Below, piece after piece: positions 1 through 8,583 of a DNA stretch of 64,000 bases. Below the pieces are notes generated by a model. The model was not told the origin of the DNA, did not search any database, and saw only the letters and a list, made by a program, of their open reading frames with translations. How positions within the stretch are numbered: position 1 is the stretch's first letter; the number at the start of each line of letters is the position of its first letter. The position numbers and the translations under genes were made by a program. This DNA comes from Burkholderia sp052045245 (GTDB taxonomy: Bacteria > Pseudomonadota > Gammaproteobacteria > Burkholderiales > Burkholderiaceae): NCBI RefSeq assembly GCF_052045245.1, contig NZ_JBQEON010000031.1, positions 1 through 64,000 on the forward strand. The letters are read 5' to 3'.

Positions 1-1182
1 GGTAAATTTGAGCGGACCAAGCCGCACGTCAACGTTGGTACGATTGGTCACGTTGACCACGGCAAGACGACGCTGACGGCAGCGATCACGACGGTGCTGA
101 CGAAGAAGTTCGGCGGCGAAGCGAAGGCCTACGACCAGATCGACGCGGCACCGGAAGAAAAGGCGCGCGGCATCACGATCAACACGGCACACGTCGAGTA
201 CGAAACGGCTAACCGCCACTACGCACACGTCGACTGCCCGGGCCACGCTGACTATGTGAAGAACATGATCACGGGCGCGGCACAGATGGACGGCGCGATC
301 CTGGTTTGCTCGGCAGCAGACGGCCCGATGCCGCAGACGCGTGAGCACATCCTGCTGGCACGTCAGGTTGGCGTTCCGTACATCATCGTGTTCCTGAACA
401 AGTGCGACATGGTGGACGACGCTGAACTGCTCGAGCTGGTCGAGATGGAAGTTCGCGAACTCCTGTCGAAGTACGACTTCCCGGGCGACGACACGCCGAT
501 CGTGAAGGGTTCGGCGAAGCTGGCGCTGGAAGGCGACACGGGCGAGCTGGGCGAAGTGGCGATCATGAGCCTGGCCGACGCGCTGGACACGTACATCCCG
601 ACGCCGGAGCGTGCAGTTGATGGCGCGTTCCTGATGCCGGTGGAAGACGTGTTCTCGATCTCGGGCCGTGGTACGGTTGTGACGGGTCGTGTCGAGCGCG
701 GCATCGTGAAGGTCGGCGAAGAAATCGAAATCGTCGGTATCAAGCCGACGGTGAAGACGACCTGCACGGGCGTTGAAATGTTCCGCAAGCTGCTGGACCA
801 AGGTCAGGCAGGCGACAACGTCGGTATCCTGCTGCGCGGCACGAAGCGTGAAGACGTGGAGCGTGGCCAGGTTCTGGCGAAGCCGGGTTCGATCACGCCG
901 CACACGCACTTCACGGCTGAAGTGTACGTGCTGAGCAAGGACGAAGGCGGCCGTCACACGCCGTTCTTCAACAACTACCGTCCGCAGTTCTACTTCCGTA
1001 CGACGGACGTGACGGGCTCGATCGAGCTGCCGAAGGACAAGGAAATGGTGATGCCGGGCGACAACGTGTCGATCACGGTGAAGCTGATCGCTCCGATCGC
1101 GATGGAAGAAGGCCTGCGCTTCGCAATCCGCGAAGGCGGCCGTACCGTCGGTGCGGGCGTCGTCGCCAAGATCATCGAGTAA
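1..1182 (+). CDS. tuf: Elongation factor Tu, 5' end cut by window edge
   Basis: GTPase that delivers aminoacyl-tRNA to the ribosome. The reading frame is open from base 1 and lacks only about the first three codons, leaving 393 residues of roughly 396. Visible GTPase motifs are GHVDHGKTT (P-loop), DCPGH (switch II) and NKCD (base recognition), followed by the two beta-barrel domains, with a terminal VVAKIIE. It lies directly upstream of rpsJ, the usual place of one tuf copy next to the S10 operon in proteobacteria, but a strong terminator separates them. A second tuf copy elsewhere is usual in this group and cannot be seen here. Confidence 0.98.
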   Translation, partial: GKFERTKPHVNVGTIGHVDHGKTTLTAAITTVLTKKFGGEAKAYDQIDAAPEEKARGITINTAHVEYETANRHYAHVDCPGHADYVKNMITGAAQMDGAILVCSAADGPMPQTREHILLARQVGVPYIIVFLNKCDMVDDAELLELVEMEVRELLSKYDFPGDDTPIVKGSAKLALEGDTGELGEVAIMSLADALDTYIPTPERAVDGAFLMPVEDVFSISGRGTVVTGRVERGIVKVGEEIEIVGIKPTVKTTCTGVEMFRKLLDQGQAGDNVGILLRGTKREDVERGQVLAKPGSITPHTHFTAEVYVLSKDEGGRHTPFFNNYRPQFYFRTTDVTGSIELPKDKEMVMPGDNVSITVKLIAPIAMEEGLRFAIREGGRTVGAGVVAKIIE

Positions 1183-1246
1183 TATCGACGATCCGCGGAT
1201 CCCTCCGGGGTCCGCGATTCCACGGTAGGTAGCAGTCGTACCGCCG

Positions 1247-1287
1247 AAACCGGGTGTCCAGTTCGATCTGGCACCCGGTTTTTCTTT
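1247..1287 (+). terminator. Intrinsic terminator after tuf
   Basis: A stem beginning AACCGGGTG pairs with CACCCGGTT around a loop of about six bases, with one bulged base in the lower stem, and runs into TTTTTCTTT. A second GC-rich inverted repeat (CGCGGATCCC against GGGGTCCGCG) lies just upstream at about 1195-1216. Together they should end most tuf transcription before rpsJ. Confidence 0.85.
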
Positions 1288-1470
1288 GAGGCGGGCGCAT
1301 TGCTGTATTGACAAACGCACACCACCGCTCCGAATTTTCGTGTAGAATCGCGGGCTTAGCAGTGGAAGTACCGTTCGGAACCTGGCGCTTCGCTCCCCGC
1401 AGGCAGCAGGGTTCGCGTTCTTTTAGTGTCCGGCGATGCAACATCGCCTCGCTCTTTTCAAGGAATCGTC

Positions 1471-1782
1471 ATGCAGCAACAGAAAATCCGCATTCGCCTG
1501 AAGGCATTCGACTATCGCCTGATCGATCAATCGGCTGCCGAGATCGTCGATACCGCGAAGCGGACTGGCGCAATCGTCCGTGGCCCGGTGCCGCTGCCGA
1601 CGCGCATTCAGCGTTTTGACATCCTGCGTTCGCCGCACGTCAACAAGACGTCGCGCGATCAGCTCGAAATCCGTACCCACCAGCGCCTGATGGACATCGT
1701 CGATCCGACCGACAAGACGGTTGACGCGCTGATGAAGCTCGACCTGCCGGCTGGCGTCGACGTGGAAATCAAGCTGCAGTAA
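1471..1782 (+). CDS. rpsJ: 30S ribosomal protein S10
   Basis: Small-subunit protein of the 30S head, also the NusE partner of NusB in transcription antitermination. It has 103 residues, the family length, starting MQQQKIRIRLKAFDY. The start ATG follows AAGGA nine bases upstream, and in-frame start codons further up would add residues not found in S10. It heads the S10 cluster but is separated from rplC by 178 bp, unlike the tight packing that follows. Confidence 0.98.
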   Translation: MQQQKIRIRLKAFDYRLIDQSAAEIVDTAKRTGAIVRGPVPLPTRIQRFDILRSPHVNKTSRDQLEIRTHQRLMDIVDPTDKTVDALMKLDLPAGVDVEIKLQ

Positions 1783-1832
1783 GGCTTTCGGCGCCGGCCG
1801 GCTTGCCGGGTGGTGCTAAGTCTTTGTATTGC

Positions 1833-1861
1833 TTGCGGAAATCGAGAAGTCGGGCTATACT
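1833..1861 (+). promoter_or_regulatory. Candidate sigma-70 promoter ahead of rplC
   Basis: TTGCGG (1833-1838) and TATACT (1856-1861) are separated by 17 bases, placing the transcription start about 95 bases before rplC. The gap between rpsJ and rplC is the only large one in the first part of the S10 operon, which fits an internal promoter. Not experimentally supported here. Confidence 0.45.
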
Positions 1862-1960
1862 GCTTGGCTTTTCGTGTATTCGCGAAAAAAAGTTGGGCCT
1901 TGCGTGCCCGGCATTTTGTAAATCAGCCCCGACCAATCGCAGTCGGGAATGGAGAAAATG

Positions 1961-2611
1961 ATGAGCCTTGGACTCGTAGGTCGCAAGGTTGGCATGACCC
2001 GTATCTTCACGGCTGAAGGGGATTCGATTCCCGTCACCGTGCTGGACGTGTCGGACAACCGCGTGACGCAGATCAAGACTGTTGAAACCGACGGCTACAC
2101 GGCCGTGCAGGTTGCATTCGGCTCCCGCCGCGCATCGCGCGTGACGAAGCCGCTGGCAGGTCATCTCGCCAAAGCCGGTGTCGAAGCCGGTGAAATCCTC
2201 AAGGAATTCCGCATTGACGCGGCCAAGGCAGCTGAGCTGTCGAATGGCGCCGTGGTCGGTGCTGATCTTTTCGAAGTAGGCCAGAAGGTCGACGTGCAAG
2301 GCGTGTCGATCGGTAAGGGCTACGCCGGTACGATCAAGCGTTACAACTTCTCCTCCGGCCGTGCCACGCACGGTAACTCGCGCTCGCACAACGTGCCGGG
2401 CTCGATCGGTATGGCGCAGGATCCGGGTCGCGTTTTCCCGGGTAAGCGCATGACGGGTCACCTCGGTGACGTTACGGTGACGGTGCAGAACCTCGAAATC
2501 GCTCGTATCGATGCAGAGCGCAAGCTGCTGCTCGTCAAGGGTGCGATTCCGGGCGCGAAGGGCGGCAAGGTTTTCGTGACGCCGGCCGTCAAGACCAAGG
2601 GGGCGAAATAA
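1961..2611 (+). CDS. rplC: 50S ribosomal protein L3
   Basis: Large-subunit protein that binds near the 23S 3' end and reaches the peptidyl-transferase centre. It has 216 residues, starting MSLGLVGRKVGMTRIF. The ATG at 1961 is chosen over one at 1949 because GGAG sits seven bases before it and the family starts at MxLGLVG. The conserved central loop (HGNSRSHN...GSIGMAQDPGRVFPGK) is intact. Its TAA stop shares a base with the rplD start, so translation is probably coupled. Confidence 0.98.
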   Translation: MSLGLVGRKVGMTRIFTAEGDSIPVTVLDVSDNRVTQIKTVETDGYTAVQVAFGSRRASRVTKPLAGHLAKAGVEAGEILKEFRIDAAKAAELSNGAVVGADLFEVGQKVDVQGVSIGKGYAGTIKRYNFSSGRATHGNSRSHNVPGSIGMAQDPGRVFPGKRMTGHLGDVTVTVQNLEIARIDAERKLLLVKGAIPGAKGGKVFVTPAVKTKGAK

Positions 2612-3231
2612 TGGAACTCAAGCTCCTGAATGAAAATGGTCAGGAAGGTGCAGTGGTCAACGCGTCGGACGTCGTGTTCGGTCGTGACTACAACGAAGCG
2701 CTGATCCACCAGGTCGTCGTCGCGTACCAGGCGAATGCTCGCCAGGGTAACCGCGCGCAGAAGGACCGTGAGCAAGTCAAGCACACCACCAAGAAGCCGT
2801 GGCGTCAGAAGGGTACGGGCCGCGCTCGTGCCGGTATGTCGTCGAGCCCGTTGTGGCGTGGCGGTGGTCGCATCTTCCCGAACTCGCCGGAAGAGAACTT
2901 CTCGCACAAGGTCAACAAGAAGATGCATCGCGCAGGTCTCTGCTCGATCTTCTCGCAGCTGGCCCGTGAAGGCCGTCTGTCGGTCGTCGAGGACATCATC
3001 CTCGAAGCGCCGAAGACCAAGCTGCTGGCCGACAAATTCAAGACCATGGGTCTCGACTCCGTTCTGATCATCACGGACACGGTCGACGAGAACCTGTACC
3101 TGGCTTCGCGCAACCTGCCGCACGTGGCGATTGTCGAGCCGCGCTACGCTGACCCGCTGTCGTTGATCTACTTCAAGAAAGTGCTGGTCACGAAGGCTGC
3201 GGTCGCCCAGATCGAGGAGTTGCTGTCATGA
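2611..3231 (+). CDS. rplD: 50S ribosomal protein L4
   Basis: L4 lines the peptide exit tunnel; in E. coli it also represses the S10 operon. This copy has 206 residues. The long basic loop (about residues 45-95, including [14 protein letters not shown]) that contacts 23S rRNA is present. It overlaps rplC by one base and rplW by four. The E. coli L4 regulation acts on a leader before rpsJ; no equivalent was identified here. Confidence 0.98.
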
Positions 3232-3542
3232 GCGAGATTCGCAAGAACGATCATCGTTTGATGCAGGTCCTGCTCGCACCGGTGATCTCGGAAAAGGCGA
3301 CGCTGGTTGCCGACAAGAACGAGCAAGTCGTGTTCGAAGTCGCACCGGATGCCACGAAGCAGGAAGTGAAGGCGGCTGTCGAGCTGCTGTTCAAGGTTGA
3401 AGTTGATTCGGTCAACGTGCTGGTTCAGAAGGGCAAGCAAAAGCGCTTCGGCCGTTCGATGGGCCGCCGCAAGGACGTGAAGAAGGCGTACGTTTGCCTG
3501 AAGCCCGGCCAGGAAATCAACTTTGAAGCGGAGGCCAAGTAA
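3228..3542 (+). CDS. rplW: 50S ribosomal protein L23
   Basis: Exit-tunnel rim protein and docking site for trigger factor and SRP. It has 104 residues with the characteristic [11 protein letters not shown] near the N-terminus and a basic C-terminal stretch ([15 protein letters not shown]). The start overlaps the rplD stop as ATGA, indicating coupled translation. Confidence 0.98.
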
Positions 3543-3544
3543 TC

Positions 3545-4372
3545 ATGGCAATCGTTAAAGTTAAGCCGACATCGCCGGGTCGCCGCGCGATGGTCAAGGT
3601 GGTCAACAAGAACCTGCACCAGGGCAAGCCGTTCGCGGCACTGCTCGACACGCAGAGCTCGACCGCCGGCCGTAACAACAACGGTCGTATCACCACGCGT
3701 CACAAGGGTGGTGGTCACAAGCAGCACTACCGTATCGTCGATTTCCGTCGCACGAAGGATGGCATCCCGGCAAAGGTCGAACGTCTCGAGTACGACCCGA
3801 ACCGTAGCGCGAACATCGCGCTGGTGCTCTACGCAGACGGCGAGCGTCGCTACATCATCGCCCCGAAGGGCCTGGCGGTCGGCCAACAGCTGATGTCGGG
3901 TTCGGAAGCGCCGATCCGCGCAGGCAACACGCTGCCGATCCGCAACATTCCGGTCGGTACGACGATCCACTGCATCGAGATGCTGCCGGGCAAGGGCGCG
4001 CAAATGGCGCGTTCGGCTGGCACGTCGGCCATGCTGCTGGCACGTGAAGGCGTCTACGCGCAGGTTCGTCTGCGTTCGGGCGAAATCCGCCGCGTGCACA
4101 TCGAGTGCCGTGCAACGATCGGTGAAGTCGGCAACGAAGAGCATAGCCTGCGCCAGATCGGCAAGGCTGGCGCGAACCGCTGGCGCGGTATCCGCCCGAC
4201 GGTGCGTGGCGTTGCGATGAACCCGGTTGATCACCCGCACGGTGGTGGTGAGGGCAAGACGGCTGCAGGTCGTGACCCGGTGAGCCCGTGGGGTACGCCG
4301 GCTAAGGGTTACCGTACCCGTAGCAACAAGCGCACGACGACGATGATCGTCCAGCGCCGTCACAAGCGTTAA
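3545..4372 (+). CDS. rplB: 50S ribosomal protein L2
   Basis: One of the most conserved ribosomal proteins, needed for subunit association and the peptidyl-transferase centre. It has 275 residues. The C-terminal signature NPVDHPHGGGEGK, with the functionally important histidine, is intact, and the end TTTMIVQRRHKR is typical. Only two bases separate it from rplW. Confidence 0.99.
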   Translation: MAIVKVKPTSPGRRAMVKVVNKNLHQGKPFAALLDTQSSTAGRNNNGRITTRHKGGGHKQHYRIVDFRRTKDGIPAKVERLEYDPNRSANIALVLYADGERRYIIAPKGLAVGQQLMSGSEAPIRAGNTLPIRNIPVGTTIHCIEMLPGKGAQMARSAGTSAMLLAREGVYAQVRLRSGEIRRVHIECRATIGEVGNEEHSLRQIGKAGANRWRGIRPTVRGVAMNPVDHPHGGGEGKTAAGRDPVSPWGTPAKGYRTRSNKRTTTMIVQRRHKR

Positions 4373-4382
4373 GGAGTAGGCA

Positions 4383-4658
4383 ATGGCACGTTCTGTAAAA
4401 AAAGGTCCGTTCTGCGACGCCCATTTGCTGAAGAAAGTTGAGGCGGCTGCAGCTTCGCGCGACAAAAAGCCGATCAAGACCTGGTCGCGTCGCTCGACGA
4501 TTCTGCCGGATTTCATCGGCCTGACGATCGCTGTTCACAACGGCCGTCAACACGTTCCGGTGTACATCTCGGAAAACATGGTCGGCCACAAGCTTGGCGA
4601 GTTCGCACTGACCCGTACGTTCAAGGGTCACGCAGCCGACAAGAAGGCCAAGAAATAA
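4383..4658 (+). CDS. rpsS: 30S ribosomal protein S19
   Basis: 30S head protein that pairs with S13 at the A-site side. It has 91 residues, starting [19 protein letters not shown] strong AAGGAG precedes the start by about eight bases. The family motif [23 protein letters not shown] spans the middle of the protein. Confidence 0.98.
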
Positions 4659-4670
4659 GGGGCAATCAAG

Positions 4671-5000
4671 ATGGAAGTGAAAGCAATTCATCGCGGTGCC
4701 CGCATCTCGGCGCAAAAAACGCGCCTTGTGGCTGACCAGATCCGCGGTTTGCCGGTCGACAAGGCGCTGAACGTTCTGACGTTCTCGCCGAAGAAGGCGG
4801 CTGGCATCGTGAAGAAGGTTGTGCTGTCGGCAATCGCGAATGCGGAGCACAACGAAGGCGCTGATATCGACGAGCTCAAGATCAAGAGCATCTACGTCGA
4901 CAAGGCTGCATCGCTCAAGCGTTTCACCGCGCGCGCCAAGGGCCGCGGTAACCGCATCGAGAAGCAATCCTGTCACATCACTGTGACGGTCGGGAATTAA
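4671..5000 (+). CDS. rplV: 50S ribosomal protein L22
   Basis: Exit-tunnel protein whose beta-hairpin loop narrows the tunnel near the L4 loop; the two form the macrolide-sensitive constriction. It has 109 residues. The hairpin region ([19 protein letters not shown]) is intact with no insertions or deletions of the kind seen in erythromycin-resistant mutants. Confidence 0.98.
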
Positions 5001-5011
5001 GGAGCCATACG

Positions 5012-5812
5012 ATGGGACAGAAAATTCATCCGACTGGCTTCCGCCTGGCTGTCAGCCGCAATTGGGCTTCGCGTTGGTACGCGAACAACAACAATTTCGC
5101 GGCGATGCTGCAGGAAGACATCGGTGTTCGTGAATACCTGAAGAAGAAGCTGAAGAACGCTTCGGTCGGTCGGGTCGTCATCGAGCGTCCGGCGAAGAAC
5201 GCGCGCATCACGATTTACAGCTCGCGTCCGGGCGTCGTCATCGGCAAGAAGGGCGAGGATATCGAACAGCTGAAGACGGAACTGCAACGCCGCATGGGCG
5301 TGCCGGTTCACGTCAACATCGAAGAGATCCGCAAGCCGGAAACCGATGCTCAGTTGATCGCTGACTCGATCACGCAACAGCTCGAGCGCCGGATCATGTT
5401 CCGTCGCGCGATGAAGCGTGCGATGCAGAACGCGATGCGTCTGGGTGCCCAAGGCATCAAGATCATGAGCGCAGGCCGTCTGAACGGTATCGAAATCGCT
5501 CGTACGGAGTGGTATCGCGAAGGTCGCGTGCCGCTTCACACGCTGCGTGCCGACATCGACTACGCGACTTCGGAAGCGAAGACGACCTACGGGATCATCG
5601 GCGTCAAGGTGTGGGTGTACAAGGGCGACACGCTCGGCCGCAATGACGCGCCGGTGGTGGAAGAAGTAGCCGAAGACAAGCGTCCGCGTCGCAATGCGCG
5701 TCCGGGCGACCGTCGTCCGCGCCGTGACGGCGAAGGCGGCGCTCCGGGTGCTCGTCGTGGCGCACCGCGCCGTGGCGCCGGCAAGCCGGAAGACGGCAAG
5801 ACTGGAGAATAA
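5012..5812 (+). CDS. rpsC: 30S ribosomal protein S3, with long basic tail
   Basis: mRNA entry-channel protein with a KH-2 RNA-binding domain (GVVIGKKGEDIEQLK) and the S3 C-terminal domain. It has 266 residues against about 233 in E. coli. The extra length is a C-terminal tail from about residue 215 rich in Arg, Gly and Pro (RRNARPGDRRPRRDG and similar), expected to be disordered. Such tails are usual in Burkholderiales S3. AAGGAG lies just before the start. Confidence 0.98.
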   Translation: MGQKIHPTGFRLAVSRNWASRWYANNNNFAAMLQEDIGVREYLKKKLKNASVGRVVIERPAKNARITIYSSRPGVVIGKKGEDIEQLKTELQRRMGVPVHVNIEEIRKPETDAQLIADSITQQLERRIMFRRAMKRAMQNAMRLGAQGIKIMSAGRLNGIEIARTEWYREGRVPLHTLRADIDYATSEAKTTYGIIGVKVWVYKGDTLGRNDAPVVEEVAEDKRPRRNARPGDRRPRRDGEGGAPGARRGAPRRGAGKPEDGKTGE

Positions 5813-5814
5813 CG

Positions 5815-6231
5815 ATGCTGCAACCGAAACGCAGGAAGTATCGCAAAGAGCAGAAGGGTCGCAACACCGGCAAGGCGACGCGCGGCAACGCAGTGTCGTT
5901 CGGTGAATTCGGCCTGAAGGCGATCGGTCGCGGTCGTTTGACCGCACGTCAGATTGAAGCGGCGCGTCGTGCAATGACGCGTCACATCAAGCGTGGCGGC
6001 CGCATCTGGATCCGGATCTTCCCGGACAAGCCGATTTCGCAAAAGCCGGCAGAAGTGCGTATGGGTAACGGTAAGGGTAACCCGGAGTACTACGTCGCCG
6101 AAATCCAGCCGGGCAAGATGCTCTATGAAATGGACGGCGTAACCGAAGAACTGGCACGCGAAGCGTTCCGTCTGGCTGCAGCCAAGCTGCCGCTGAAGAC
6201 GGCGTTCATCGTGCGCCAGCTCGGCGCCTAA
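5815..6231 (+). CDS. rplP: 50S ribosomal protein L16
   Basis: Organises the A-site region of the large subunit. It has 138 residues, starting MLQPKRRKYRKEQKGRN. The arginine hydroxylated in E. coli (in the KPAEVRMGNGKGNPEYYVAE region) is present. Its start lies two bases after the rpsC stop, with the GGAG inside the end of rpsC. Confidence 0.98.
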   Translation: MLQPKRRKYRKEQKGRNTGKATRGNAVSFGEFGLKAIGRGRLTARQIEAARRAMTRHIKRGGRIWIRIFPDKPISQKPAEVRMGNGKGNPEYYVAEIQPGKMLYEMDGVTEELAREAFRLAAAKLPLKTAFIVRQLGA

Positions 6232-6240
6232 GGAGAAAAC

Positions 6241-6435
6241 ATGAAGGCTTCCGAACTTCTCCAGAAAGACCAGGCCGCGCTCAACAAGGAGCTGGCGGAC
6301 CTGCTGAAGGCGCAATTCGGCCTGCGCATGCAACTCGCGACCCAGCAGCTCACGAACACGAGTCAGCTGAAGAAGGTTCGTCGCGACATCGCACGTGTGC
6401 GGACCGTCATGACTCAGAAGGCGAACCAGAAATGA
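6241..6435 (+). CDS. rpmC: 50S ribosomal protein L29
   Basis: Small two-helix protein by the exit tunnel, next to L23, contributing to the trigger-factor and SRP binding area. It has 64 residues, the family size. AAGGAG lies eight bases upstream of the start, and the stop overlaps the rpsQ start by four bases. Confidence 0.97.
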
Positions 6436-6704
6436 ACGATAGCGTGAAAACCTCGCTGAAGCGGACGCTGGTCGGTCGGGTCGTCAGCAACAAGATGGAC
6501 AAGACCGTCACCGTGCTGATCGAGCACCGCGTCAAGCACCCGATCTACGGCAAGTATGTCGTGCGCTCGAAGAAGTACCACGCGCATGATGAAGCGAACA
6601 CCTGCAACGAGGGTGACCTCGTTGAAATCCAGGAAACTCGTCCTCTGTCGAAGACGAAGGCCTGGACGGTGTCGCGCCTCGTCGAAGCAGCTCGCGTCAT
6701 CTAA
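6432..6704 (+). CDS. rpsQ: 30S ribosomal protein S17
   Basis: Primary 16S rRNA-binding protein with an OB fold. It has 90 residues. The signature [23 protein letters not shown] is seen, and the C-terminus carries the usual [13 protein letters not shown] stretch. It is the last gene of the S10 group; a perfect stem-loop follows. Confidence 0.98.
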
Positions 6705-6727
6705 GCGGGCAGCGCAGTAGGCAGTAA

Positions 6728-6768
6728 CAAGCACTTCGCCACGAAGTGCTTGAAATCGCAAAGTTTTT
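6728..6768 (+). terminator. Stem-loop closing the S10 group
   Basis: A perfect 11-bp stem (CAAGCACTTCG with CGAAGTGCTTG, 6728-6752) with a three-base loop follows rpsQ. The nearest T-run, TTTTT, is 11 bases beyond the stem at 6764, so termination may be partial; it could equally protect or process the mRNA end. The spc promoter begins three bases later. Confidence 0.5.
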
Positions 6769-6770
6769 GC

Positions 6771-6798
6771 TTGCGTGACCAGGGTTATTTGTTATAAT
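6771..6798 (+). promoter_or_regulatory. Promoter of the spc ribosomal cluster
   Basis: TTGCGT (6771-6776) and a consensus TATAAT (6793-6798) are 16 bases apart, and TGT directly before the -10 gives an extended -10 element. This is the best promoter match in the window. The predicted start near 6805 leaves a leader of about 209 bases before rplN. Confidence 0.72.
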
Positions 6799-6804
6799 CC
6801 TGGT

Positions 6805-7013
6805 CTTCCCTCTTTATGGGAGCCCCGTCGCGGGCGAAGTTGGTGGGGGAAGCGGACTGGCGCCAGCCTGTCCGAAAGATTCACCGAATTGCGATGGCGG
6901 GTTTCGTTTGCCGTCGCTGCTGTTCCAACCCAAGCAGCCGATTGGCTGACGGGACCAAGACTGACCGAATGCATCATGGTGGTGCATCCGGATTAAGTTG
7001 GGAAAGACAAACC
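6805..7013 (+). promoter_or_regulatory. Long structured 5' leader of rplN
   Basis: Between the spc promoter and rplN lie about 209 transcribed bases without a convincing gene. Three local stem-loops can be drawn: CGGAC-U-GGC pairing with GCC-U-GUCCG (6853-6874), CAGCC with GGCTG (6935-6948), and ATGCATCA with TGGTGCAT containing one G-U (6969-6987). Ribosomal leaders of this sort often bind a product of the operon, but no known consensus was recognised. Confidence 0.4.
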
Positions 7014-7382
7014 ATGATCCAGACCGAATCTCGGCTCGAAGTAGCCGACAACACGGGTGCACGTGAAGTCATGTGCATCAAGGTGCTCGGCGGCTCGAAG
7101 CGTCGTTATGCCGGCATTGGCGACATCATCAAGGTGACCGTCAAAGAAGCAACGCCGCGCGGGCGCGTGAAGAAAGGCGAAATCTACAACGCCGTGGTGG
7201 TCCGCACCGCCAAGGGTGTTCGCCGTCAAGACGGCTCGCTGATCAAGTTCGACGGCAACGCCGCTGTGCTTTTGAATAACAAGCTTGAGCCGATCGGCAC
7301 CCGTATCTTCGGGCCGGTGACGCGTGAGCTGCGTAGCGAACGATTCATGAAGATCGTTTCGCTGGCGCCGGAAGTGCTGTAA
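7014..7382 (+). CDS. rplN: 50S ribosomal protein L14
   Basis: Large-subunit interface protein forming bridges with 16S rRNA and the RsfS silencing site. It has 122 residues, starting MIQTESRLEVADNTGA. The open frame reaches back to 6816, but L14 always begins near this ATG, and GGGAAAG lies upstream. It is the first gene of the spc group, after the long leader. Confidence 0.98.
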   Translation: MIQTESRLEVADNTGAREVMCIKVLGGSKRRYAGIGDIIKVTVKEATPRGRVKKGEIYNAVVVRTAKGVRRQDGSLIKFDGNAAVLLNNKLEPIGTRIFGPVTRELRSERFMKIVSLAPEVL

Positions 7383-7391
7383 GGAGTCGCG

Positions 7392-7700
7392 ATGAACAAG
7401 ATTCGCAAAGGTGACGAGGTCATCGTCGTCACTGGCAAGGACAAGGGCAAGCGCGGCGTCGTGCTGGCTGTCGGTGCTGAACATGTGACGGTTGAAGGTA
7501 TCAACCTCGTCAAGAAGCATGTGAAGCCGAACCCGATGAAGGGTACGACGGGCGGCGTGGAAGCGAAGACGATGCCCCTGCATATTTCGAACGTCGCACT
7601 GGTCGACGCGAATGGCAAGGCGTCGCGTGTTGGCATCAAGGTCGAGGAAGGCAAGAAGGTTCGCTTCCTGAAGACGACCGGTGCCGTACTGAGCGCCTGA
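7392..7700 (+). CDS. rplX: 50S ribosomal protein L24
   Basis: Assembly-initiating 23S-binding protein with a KOW motif near the N-terminus ([16 protein letters not shown]). It has 102 residues. AAGGAG precedes the start, and nine bases separate it from rplN. Confidence 0.98.
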
Positions 7701-7716
7701 CGCAGCGGAGTAAAAA

Positions 7717-8256
7717 ATGGCTCGTTTTCAAGAGTTTTACAAAGAAAAGGTTGTGCCCGGCCTGATCGAGAAGTTCGGTTACAAGTCGGTCATGGAAGTG
7801 CCGCGTATCACCAAGATCACGCTGAACATGGGTCTTGGCGAAGCGATCGCTGACAAGAAGATCATCGAGAACGCCGTTGGCGACCTCACGAAGATCGCTG
7901 GTCAGAAGCCGGTCGTCACGAAGGCACGCAAGGCAATCGCAGGCTTCAAGATCCGCCAGGGTTACCCGATCGGCGCGATGGTGACGCTGCGTGGCCAGGC
8001 GATGTACGAATTCCTCGACCGTTTCGTGACCGTTGCCCTGCCCCGCGTGCGTGACTTCCGCGGTGTGTCGGGTCGTGCCTTCGATGGCCGCGGCAACTAC
8101 AACATCGGTGTGAAAGAGCAGATCATTTTCCCCGAAATCGACTACGACAAGATCGACGCACTGCGTGGGCTGAACATCAGCATCACGACGACTGCGAAGA
8201 CCGACGACGAAGCAAAGGCTCTGCTCGCCAGCTTCAAGTTCCCGTTCAGAAACTGA
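7717..8256 (+). CDS. rplE: 50S ribosomal protein L5
   Basis: 5S rRNA-binding protein of the central protuberance, contacting P-site tRNA and S13. It has 179 residues; the motif ITLNMGLGEA and the loop region around RGQAMYEFLDRFV are typical. Sixteen bases after rplX with CGGAG upstream. Confidence 0.98.
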   Translation: MARFQEFYKEKVVPGLIEKFGYKSVMEVPRITKITLNMGLGEAIADKKIIENAVGDLTKIAGQKPVVTKARKAIAGFKIRQGYPIGAMVTLRGQAMYEFLDRFVTVALPRVRDFRGVSGRAFDGRGNYNIGVKEQIIFPEIDYDKIDALRGLNISITTTAKTDDEAKALLASFKFPFRN

Positions 8257-8263
8257 GGTTACC

Positions 8264-8569
8264 GTGGCTAAACTGGCACTGATCGAACGTGAAAAGAAGC
8301 GCGCCCGCCTGGTCGCGAAGTTCGCAGCAAAGCGCGAAGCGCTGAAGGCGATCGTCGAAGACCAAAGCAAGTCGGAAGAAGAGCGCTACGAAGCACGCCT
8401 TGAGCTGCAGCAACTGCCCCGCAACGCAAACCCGACCCGCCAGCGTAACCGCTGCGCGATCACGGGCCGTCCGCGTGGCACGTTCCGTAAATTCGGCCTC
8501 GCGCGTAACAAGATTCGTGAAATCGCATTCCGTGGCGAGATTCCTGGCCTGACCAAGGCGAGCTGGTAA
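8264..8569 (+). CDS. rpsN: 30S ribosomal protein S14, zinc-free form
   Basis: 30S head protein. It has 101 residues and lacks the paired CxxC zinc motifs, so it is the long C-minus form. The conserved C-terminal block RNRCAITGRPRG and FGLARNKIRE is intact. It starts with GTG at 8264, preceded by GAGGT, seven bases after rplE. Confidence 0.98.
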   Translation: MAKLALIEREKKRARLVAKFAAKREALKAIVEDQSKSEEERYEARLELQQLPRNANPTRQRNRCAITGRPRGTFRKFGLARNKIREIAFRGEIPGLTKASW

Positions 8570-8583
8570 TAGGAGAAACGTAA

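Noticed and set aside
1308..1348. TTGACA and TAGAAT as an rpsJ promoter
   Set aside because: The two hexamers are 29 bases apart, far from the 16-18 needed, and no better partner for either was found.
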